Shown here: positions 1 through 5,324 of the stretch, in pieces
Layout of the letters: every line of letters starts with the position of its first letter
Numbering within the stretch: the first letter of the stretch is position 1
NCBI GenBank assembly: GCA_902496345.1
Contig: CABVAP010000046.1
Span: 1-15,403 of the forward strand
DNA from: an uncultured Eubacteriales bacterium
GTDB taxonomy: Bacteria; Bacillota; Clostridia; Lachnospirales; CAG-274
Direction of reading: 5' to 3'
DNA length: 15,403 nt
The notes under the pieces: generated by a model
What the model saw: only the letters and a program-made list of their open reading frames with translations
What the model was told of the DNA's origin: nothing
Databases searched by the model: none
Made by a program: the position numbers and the translations under genes

Positions 1-43
1 AAAGCCCCACGGTCTTAATCGACAAACCCCTATTTACAACCCA

Positions 44-1642
44 TCAGTGACATACAATGACCGTGTCGCCTTTTAGTATTGTGGTACTTCCGTTTGGTAT
101 AATTGTACTTTCGCCACGCTTCACCATAACTATTAGCGTTTTGTCCTGTAAATTAAGCTCGTTTATGTATTTTCCACACCATTTGTGCTTTTTCGTTATC
201 TTTATCTCGTCTAAATTTATCTCATCATTGTTTTCGCTATAACTCGGAACACTCAAAATCACATTGTCATTTTCATATATCATAGTGTCACCTTTTGGTA
301 TTATAGTTTTACCGTCCCTCTTAATCATAAGGGCAAGAGAGTTCGTAGGTAGACTTATTTGACTAATAGTTTTGTTTGCCCAGTTGTGACCCTTGTTGAT
401 AAAAATTTTCATAAGTGTTATAGAAGACTCTTCTTGATAATCGTTGAATGTTTTTCTAACATCATTTTTTTCATCTACCATATCGAGTTTTTTCGATACA
501 TAAGGCAAAAGTGAACCTTGAACAGCTACAGAAATAAGCGAAATCATAAAAACTATATGGAATATATCATAGTGAATACTTTCACTACCCCCACCCGATA
601 TTATAAATATAGCAAAAACTATCGACGCTGCCCCTCTTAGACCAGCCCAGGAAACAAGTAAACATTGTTTTGTAGTTGCCTTAAAGGGCTTTAATACAAG
701 AAATACAGAAATAGGTCTTGCGATAAATATAAGGAAAATAGCTATAGATATAGCCGAAAAAAATACACTTGGTAGCCTTGACGGAAATGCCAATAGACCT
801 AATAAAAAGAAAATTATTATTTGTGCCAATCCCGTAACCCCATTAAAGAAATGTACAAGTGAAATTTTATTTTTAATTTCAAGATTGCCTAAAATAATTC
901 CCATTATATAAACGCTTAAATATCCATTTCCGTTCAAGTAATCTGCCATACCAAAACCAAAAAGAGCAAGTCCTATTACAAATATATCCTCCATACTATC
1001 TGGAATAAAATTTTTCTTGCAAACAAATCCTCCAATAATTGCTGTAAAAGTTCCAATTAATGCACCAAATATTATTTGTGTAAAAATTGTTATAACTATA
1101 TCGGTTGCATTTGCATCGCCATTTATAAGAGATAATCCAACTATTACTAACATAAATGAAACAGGGTCATTACTACCACTTTCAATTTCTAAGAGTGGTG
1201 CTGTTCCATATTTTAGGTTTAACTTTTTTGAAACCAAAATAGAGAAAACAGACGCAGCATCTGTTGAACTAATTACAGCACCAGCTAAAAAGCTTTCAAT
1301 AAATGAAAAGTTCAAAACTAAGTAACAAAATAAACTTGTCAATCCTGCTGTCAGAAGAACACCAATTGTTGCAAGCAATCCAGCTTTTACAACAACAGGT
1401 TTTGCAGTTTTCCATTTTGTACAAAAGCCACCATAAAAAATAATAAACAACAATGATACCGTACATATTTTTTCAGCTAACACGTAATTATCAAATGGTA
1501 TCTTTAAAATACCATCAGACCCAAATATCATACCCAATGCCATAAATAAAAGCAAAGCTGGTACCCCAACCCTAGCTGAAAAACGATGTCCCAAAATACA
1601 GCCAAATATTACTATGGCAGAAAAAATAATTGGAATAGTCAT
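44..1642 (-). CDS. CPA-family K+/H+ (or Na+/H+) antiporter with two RCK_C domains
   Basis: Predicted inner-membrane cation/proton antiporter of the NhaP2/CvrA (cell volume regulation) type, exchanging cytoplasmic K+ or Na+ for H+. About 390 N-terminal residues are a series of hydrophobic helices. They include STDAASVF near 127-134 and GSNDP near 156-160, the paired-acid ion site region of CPA transporters, and GLRGAASI near 334-341. The cytoplasmic tail holds two homologous copies of a TrkA_C/RCK_C ligand-binding domain (about 407-466 and 475-532). Both share the pattern K-x-H-x-W ... M-x-K-R ... I-I-P-x-G. I place the start at ATG 1642 rather than the TTG one codon upstream, because AGGGGG (1654-1649) lies 6 nt before the ATG. 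The gene begins 17-20 nt after the histidine kinase stop, so it is probably the last gene of the regulator-kinase-antiporter operon. Family assignment is firm; ion specificity cannot be read from the sequence. Confidence 0.9.
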   Translation of the reverse strand: MTIPIIFSAIVIFGCILGHRFSARVGVPALLLFMALGMIFGSDGILKIPFDNYVLAEKICTVSLLFIIFYGGFCTKWKTAKPVVVKAGLLATIGVLLTAGLTSLFCYLVLNFSFIESFLAGAVISSTDAASVFSILVSKKLNLKYGTAPLLEIESGSNDPVSFMLVIVGLSLINGDANATDIVITIFTQIIFGALIGTFTAIIGGFVCKKNFIPDSMEDIFVIGLALFGFGMADYLNGNGYLSVYIMGIILGNLEIKNKISLVHFFNGVTGLAQIIIFFLLGLLAFPSRLPSVFFSAISIAIFLIFIARPISVFLVLKPFKATTKQCLLVSWAGLRGAASIVFAIFIISGGGSESIHYDIFHIVFMISLISVAVQGSLLPYVSKKLDMVDEKNDVRKTFNDYQEESSITLMKIFINKGHNWANKTISQISLPTNSLALMIKRDGKTIIPKGDTMIYENDNVILSVPSYSENNDEINLDEIKITKKHKWCGKYINELNLQDKTLIVMVKRGESTIIPNGSTTILKGDTVIVCH

Positions 1643-1662
1643 CAAAAACCCCCTATATAAAA

Positions 1663-2964
1663 TTATATATTTAAAAATACCTTTATTGTAAAAAAATTAT
1701 TTTTATCATCAATACTTACATATCCGTTGTATTTTTCAGCAATTCTTTTTATTTGTTTTATACCAAAGCCGTGTTCAGATTTATTCGCTTTTGTAGTTTC
1801 CAAGTTTTTATTATTTTTCAAAACAGAAGTTGATATTTTATTTTTTACAGTAAAGACAACATACCCTTTTTGTTGCTCTATATTAAGCGTCATTAACTTT
1901 AATTTTTCTTTTTCACTCGCTCTTATTGCATTATCTAAAATATTACTCAAAAGCGAAGATAAATCCATATCATCAATATTTTTATATGTAATGTTATCAT
2001 TTATAAAAATATTAAATTCAATATCCTTTGATTTTGCAAGGTTATAGCGTGTATTCACAATATAATTCAACATTTTATTTGACGTATTTATGTAATTATA
2101 AGTTTTATCAATTCGTCTGCTCATTTTATCAATATATGTTTGCAGGTCGTCTTTAGGATTTTCATTTTTCACATATTCTTGTAAACAAGTTAATTGATTT
2201 GAAATATCGTGTTTCAAAAGTCGGATACTATCATAAATTTCGTACCCTTCTTTTAATTTATCATTATCAAATTTAATTCTCTGCAATTGAGTTTTATAAT
2301 CTATTATATCTTTTGTGTATTTGTTTACATAGGCATAAAAAATATACACCAAGATATTAAACATAAAAATTCCTATTATTAACAAAACAATTTTTCTTTG
2401 GGTTTCATCATCAAAGTTATTTTTTGAATTTAACTCAATCAAAATGCTTATAAGCTTTATTGATAATATTGGAAAAATAATTAGAATCAAACTTTGAATT
2501 ATTGAAATTTTATTATCTTTCTTTTTGATTAACATTAAAACTATACTCATTACAAGAAATATCAATATTTTACTAATCACTATAAGCCCAAATCTTAACG
2601 GAGATATGCTATCAGTAAAGCTTGATAAATCAATATTTGAACAACATTGTGCAATCACAAAAGTCGCACCTGTTGCAAATAGTATTATAAAAACAGATAT
2701 TATACTTGAAAATATACTTTTTAATTTAGTTGTTTTATTTTTAAAAAGTCGTGTTGATATATACAAATAAATTATGTATGTAATTGGCTCTAAAATAAAG
2801 AAATGTTTAAAATATATAAATACAAAAGATAATGCCGTCAACCCTAATATCAAGAGAATTGCCTTTTTATTTTCTTCCCAACTGTTATTACAAAAATTAA
2901 GCAGAAAATTTAATAATAGAAAGGCATCAGTTATACCATAAATTGCTTCAAATATCAAATTCAT
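1663..2964 (-). CDS. GHKL-type sensor histidine kinase, AgrC-like
   Basis: Membrane sensor kinase that should phosphorylate the LytTR regulator encoded just upstream. Residues 1-215 contain about six hydrophobic segments (near 1-25, 35-52, 57-72, 85-108, 124-146, 155-176, 191-212), the polytopic sensor typical of AgrC-like proteins. A short coiled-coil stretch leads to the phosphoacceptor H252 in the segment LLKHDISNQL. The ATPase follows, with N-box NILDNAI (N341, N345) and a GHKL-type G-box HGFGIKQI near 398-405. The length of 433 aa is normal for the family. The start lies 6 nt after the regulator stop codon, and its AGGAGAT ribosome site sits inside the end of the regulator gene, so the two are translationally linked. 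No agrB or agrD gene is visible in the window, so the ligand is unknown; it need not be a cyclic peptide. Confidence 0.9.
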   Translation of the reverse strand: MNLIFEAIYGITDAFLLLNFLLNFCNNSWEENKKAILLILGLTALSFVFIYFKHFFILEPITYIIYLYISTRLFKNKTTKLKSIFSSIISVFIILFATGATFVIAQCCSNIDLSSFTDSISPLRFGLIVISKILIFLVMSIVLMLIKKKDNKISIIQSLILIIFPILSIKLISILIELNSKNNFDDETQRKIVLLIIGIFMFNILVYIFYAYVNKYTKDIIDYKTQLQRIKFDNDKLKEGYEIYDSIRLLKHDISNQLTCLQEYVKNENPKDDLQTYIDKMSRRIDKTYNYINTSNKMLNYIVNTRYNLAKSKDIEFNIFINDNITYKNIDDMDLSSLLSNILDNAIRASEKEKLKLMTLNIEQQKGYVVFTVKNKISTSVLKNNKNLETTKANKSEHGFGIKQIKRIAEKYNGYVSIDDKNNFFTIKVFLNI

Positions 2965-2970
2965 TTTGCT

Positions 2971-3672
2971 TTAATCTCCTTGAGAAAAAAAGCTTTCCAA
3001 AAATTCATTTTTGTTTTTTCTTGATACAGGAAGTTTTATTTCTTTATCTCCATATTTCATTAGTGCATAATCTTTCCCAACTACATAAACATAATCCATA
3101 TTAACCAAATAACTACTATGTATTCTTTTAAAATTTTTATTTTCCAATTCAGTTTCTATTGTTTTCAATGTTTTACGCATTGAATATTCTAAATCATCAA
3201 CAGTATGTATTACAACATAGTTTTTAAAAGTATCAAAGTAGACTATATCTTTTAATGTTATTTTTATACATTCTTGATTAGACGGCTGTATATAATAATC
3301 ATCGTTAGATTTTTTTTCTATAGCTTTTTCGATAAAAACTTTTAGGTCAGAGATGTGATTTTTTCGAACAAATCCAAAAGGCTGATATTTTATTGCTGTA
3401 TATATAAAATTATCGTGATTCGTAACGTATATTACTAAAGTCTTTTTTGTATCAATAAATTCATTAACCATATCTAATCCGTTATACGTTTTTAATTCAA
3501 CATCTATAATTAGAATATCTATAGGAATAGTCTTTATTAAATTCAAAAAATCTACTCTCGTAAATACTGTGTAAACATCGCATTTATCAGAAATATTTTC
3601 TAAAATAGATTTAACTTCTTTTGTTACTAAGTCTAATTCAACCGTATTATCATCACAAATGACAATATTCAT
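2971..3672 (-). CDS. LytTR-family response regulator, AgrA/VirR-like
   Basis: DNA-binding response regulator, cognate to the downstream GHKL kinase. The receiver domain (1-120) has the acidic pair D7-D8, phosphoacceptor D57 in LIIDVEL, T84 and K104. The LytTR DNA-binding domain (about 133-228) shows the usual order: a beta-rich start around KDIVYFDTFKNYVVIHT, then FKRIHSSYLVNMDYV and LPVSRKNK near the end. At 233 aa it has the standard AgrA/VirR size. The start has AGGTGAT about 6 nt upstream. LytTR proteins bind pairs of imperfect 9-bp direct repeats about one or two helical turns apart. A repeat cluster 160-230 bp upstream of this gene (3829-3907) is the best candidate target here. It is the first gene of the apparent operon; I could not pick a convincing minus-strand promoter in the very AT-rich upstream DNA. 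Confidence 0.9.
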   Translation of the reverse strand: MNIVICDDNTVELDLVTKEVKSILENISDKCDVYTVFTRVDFLNLIKTIPIDILIIDVELKTYNGLDMVNEFIDTKKTLVIYVTNHDNFIYTAIKYQPFGFVRKNHISDLKVFIEKAIEKKSNDDYYIQPSNQECIKITLKDIVYFDTFKNYVVIHTVDDLEYSMRKTLKTIETELENKNFKRIHSSYLVNMDYVYVVGKDYALMKYGDKEIKLPVSRKNKNEFLESFFSQGD

Positions 3673-3828
3673 ATTTAATCACCTACTAAATAGAGAGTGT
3701 ACAAGTTTACTCATATAGCATTATATTATATCAATTACAAAAGATATAATAAATATACTCATATTTAGTATATCATACTTTCAATTTTTATTAAATATTA
3801 AAGTTTATTAAAAAATATATAAAATAAA

Positions 3829-3907
3829 CAATTATACAAAACAGTCAATTAGTGAACTTTACCAATTATCACAAAATAGGGTCAATTATCCCAAAACAGT
3901 TGAATTA
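3829..3907. repeat. Phased CAATTA direct repeats, candidate LytTR binding sites
   Basis: Three near-identical direct repeats of the form CAATTATCnCAAAACAGT occur at 3829-3845, 3863-3880 and 3883-3900. A fourth CAATTA core sits at 3846 and a variant GAATTA at 3902, giving start-to-start steps of 17, 17, 20 and 19 bp. The right edges of the first and third repeats read ACAGTCAAT (3841-3849) and ACAGTTGAA (3896-3904). Each is one base off the general LytTR half site known from AgrA, VirR and ComE targets. The neighbouring LytTR gene and the plus-strand promoter starting at 3900 support a regulatory role. The repeats are visible directly; their recognition by this regulator is inferred. Confidence 0.55.
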
Positions 3908-3928
3908 ACACTACTTTTAAATTAGAAT
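3900..3928 (+). promoter_or_regulatory. Candidate sigma-A promoter next to the repeats
   Basis: TTGAAT (3900-3905) and TAGAAT (3923-3928) are separated by 17 bp and each differs from consensus by one or two bases. The -35 overlaps the last repeat, as expected for an activator-dependent LytTR promoter. Transcription would start near 3935 and run rightward to the terminator at 4335-4368. AT-rich DNA gives chance matches, so confidence is moderate. Confidence 0.4.
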
Positions 3929-3975
3929 AGGTTTATAGAGAATTTAGTTTCTTTATAGAATATTTTGGAGTGTGG

Positions 3976-3987
3976 TTTGTCGAAAAA
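3976..3987 (+). promoter_or_regulatory. Perfect Spo0A binding site (0A box)
   Basis: TTTGTCGAAAAA contains the exact 0A-box core TGTCGAA (3978-3984) with the flanking T and A bases seen in strong sites. It is the only exact core I find in the window. It lies about 40 nt downstream of the proposed transcription start, a position suited to repression. A TTTAAT hexamer 22 bp downstream (4005-4010) could alternatively form a spoIIG-like, Spo0A-activated promoter with the long spacer known for that class. Confidence 0.5.
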
Positions 3988-4334
3988 GGTATTTTGTTAA
4001 AAAGTTTAATGTTATGGTGTTTATGGGATTTACATCATAACAAATACTTAGGGGAGCAAATAATAACATTAGATAATATTCCTATTTTACAATAGGGAAA
4101 CGGGTATTTTAGGGAAATATTTAGAATTAGTTGAGAAGGATTTTATTTTTTATGGACATATATTGTTCTATAAATTATTAGGGGTTTATTTTGTTCGGAA
4201 ATTTTTTATATGTTATGAAAAGGAATTTTAGTAATTCATTTGATTAGTGGGCTTGTTGTACGGCAATGAATTGATATACAGATAGTAGAGGTCCACTACC
4301 GAAATGATAAGTATGATTAATAGAGAAGAAAAAG

Positions 4335-4368
4335 ATAGGCTGTTACGTTTGTAATGGTCTATTTTTTT
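4335..4368 (+). terminator. Rho-independent terminator, plus strand
   Basis: A 12-bp stem (4335-4346 with 4351-4362), a GTTT loop and a following run of six T (4363-4368) form a classical terminator. Three pairs are G-U wobbles (4339-4358, 4341-4356, 4342-4355). They pair only in RNA read from the plus strand, becoming C-A mismatches in the opposite transcript. This shows that something upstream is transcribed rightward even though no protein gene is evident there. Confidence 0.75.
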
Positions 4369-4377
4369 GATTTTATG

Positions 4378-4407
4378 AAAAGTCTTAAGATTGACAGACT
4401 TTTTTTT
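4378..4407 (+). terminator. Weak second hairpin overlapping the next promoter
   Basis: AAAAGTCT (4378-4385) pairs with AGACTTTT (4396-4403) around a 10-nt loop, and T residues continue to 4407. The stem has only two G-C pairs per arm, so it is weak alone. It follows the stronger terminator closely and could back it up. The loop contains most of the -35 box of the amidohydrolase promoter. Confidence 0.35.
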
Positions 4408-4418
4408 GGTGGTATAAT
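4391..4418 (+). promoter_or_regulatory. Strong sigma-A promoter of the amidohydrolase gene
   Basis: Consensus TTGACA (4391-4396) and TATAAT (4413-4418) are separated by 16 bp. The TGG just before the -10 (4410-4412) supplies an extended -10 element. The predicted start near 4425 leaves a leader of about 30 nt with AGAGG at 4443-4447 before ATG 4456. This should be a strong, probably constitutive promoter. Confidence 0.85.
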
Positions 4419-4455
4419 TTAAGTATAACAAATGATACGAAAAGAGGTAATATAA

Positions 4456-5235
4456 ATGAGTTTTGACGTTATTGACTTCCATACACACCCTTTTTATGAA
4501 AGCAAAAACAACTTTTGTTTTTTTGACGGTATTGTAAATGATTATAACGAATTTAAAGATGACCTTATCAATTCTGGTATATCTAAATGTTGTGGTAGCG
4601 TTATAAGGAGATTTGTACCTAAAGATTTTTCCGAAATAAGTGAACTCAATGAAGAAGCTTTCAAGTTATCACAGATATATAATGGTTTCTACATTCCAGG
4701 GATACATTTTCACCCAGAATTTATTGAACAATCCCTTGAGGAAATGAGAAAATACGCTAAACTTGGTGTTAAATTAATTGGAGAAATTTGTCCATATCTT
4801 ATGGGTTGGACAGACTATTATACAGAAGAAATAGACGCACTTTACAGAGAGGCTGACAAACTAAATATGGTTATAAGTTTCCATTCAAACGTAAGTGGTG
4901 GACTTGAACAAACTATTGAAAAAGCTGTAGAAAAATATCCAAATTTAACATTTGTTGCAGCACATCCTCGTGAGAAAAAACTTTTAGAAAATCACATAGA
5001 GAGATTAAAGAAATATGACAATTATTTTCTTGATTTAAGTGGTACTGGCATTTCTCGTTTTGGAACAATAAAACATCTTGTAAACTCTGTTGGTAGCGAG
5101 AAAATTTTATTTGGCACAGATTACCCTATATCAAACCCTAAAATGTATGTTGAGGGTGTTTTATTTGAAAAAATCACCGACAAGGAAAAAGAAGACATCT
5201 TATCAGCAAACGCAAAAAGAATCCTTGGTTTATAA
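4456..5235 (+). CDS. Amidohydrolase-2 family metal-dependent hydrolase
   Basis: Predicted cytoplasmic TIM-barrel metal-dependent hydrolase or decarboxylase of the amidohydrolase superfamily. The metal-site motifs are in order: HTH at 9-11, HFHP at 84-87, E110 in LIGE, H143 in SFHSN, H170 in AAHPR, and the catalytic-type D222 in FGTDYP. The last motif is characteristic of the amidohydrolase-2 (PF04909) branch. The full length of 259 aa is at the short end of the family. It has neither signal peptide nor membrane segment. The start follows AGAGG by 8 nt and is preceded by a consensus promoter. The gene stands alone between two terminators, so it is monocistronic and context gives no clue to substrate. 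The natural reaction cannot be assigned: TatD-like nuclease, decarboxylase and lactonase relatives share this fold, though the GTDYP and AAHPR forms fit amidohydrolase-2 better than TatD. Confidence 0.85.
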   Translation: MSFDVIDFHTHPFYESKNNFCFFDGIVNDYNEFKDDLINSGISKCCGSVIRRFVPKDFSEISELNEEAFKLSQIYNGFYIPGIHFHPEFIEQSLEEMRKYAKLGVKLIGEICPYLMGWTDYYTEEIDALYREADKLNMVISFHSNVSGGLEQTIEKAVEKYPNLTFVAAHPREKKLLENHIERLKKYDNYFLDLSGTGISRFGTIKHLVNSVGSEKILFGTDYPISNPKMYVEGVLFEKITDKEKEDILSANAKRILGL

Positions 5236-5248
5236 TAAATTTACAGAT

Positions 5249-5299
5249 AAAAAAACGTTAAGACCTTGAAACAGAATTTCAATGTTTTAACGTTTTTTT
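5249..5299. terminator. Long bidirectional terminator between convergent genes
   Basis: A 13-bp perfect stem pairs 5249-5261 with 5287-5299. It extends inward by GAC/GTT (5262-5264 with 5284-5286) and, after one mismatch, by TTGAAA/TTTCAA (5266-5271 with 5277-5282), around a 5-nt loop. A and T runs flank the GC part on the two sides, so it can terminate both the rightward amidohydrolase transcript and the leftward hybrid-kinase transcript. Confidence 0.85.
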
Positions 5300-5324
5300 A
5301 AGTTCTAAAATTTCAATATTCCAA

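Larger units (their letters stand above)
3935..4368 (+). ncRNA. Putative plus-strand transcript, noncoding or decayed gene
   Basis: This stretch is bounded by a candidate promoter on the left and a clear rho-independent terminator on the right, yet holds no open frame with a good start and ribosome site. Visible structure includes a small hairpin CCTATT/AATAGG at 4081-4096 and long-range complementarity between TAGTGG (about 4244-4249) and CCACTA (about 4293-4298). Short frames exist: 28 codons from ATG 4009 without a ribosome site, a 52-codon frame at 4073-4228 without an ATG, and 16 codons from ATG 4304 that run into the terminator. I do not recognise a known RNA family (not SRP RNA, tmRNA or RNase P RNA). 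It could be a LytTR-regulated small RNA, by analogy with VR-RNA of Clostridium perfringens, or a decayed gene. Confidence 0.35.

Noticed and set aside
1..43. Terminator for the antiporter operon at the window edge
   Set aside because: Only a 5-bp imperfect stem can be drawn in the available bases; the real terminator may lie outside the window.
3673..4455. agrB/agrD-type peptide genes expected next to an AgrC/AgrA pair
   Set aside because: No frame on either strand encodes an AgrB-like membrane protease or an AgrD-like precursor with a Cys/Ser ring region.
4228..4488. 86-codon minus-strand open frame between the gap and the amidohydrolase start
   Set aside because: It runs antisense through the terminator, the consensus promoter and the first codons of the amidohydrolase. 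It has no ribosome site, and its Lys/Tyr/Leu-rich composition is what AT-rich DNA gives by chance.
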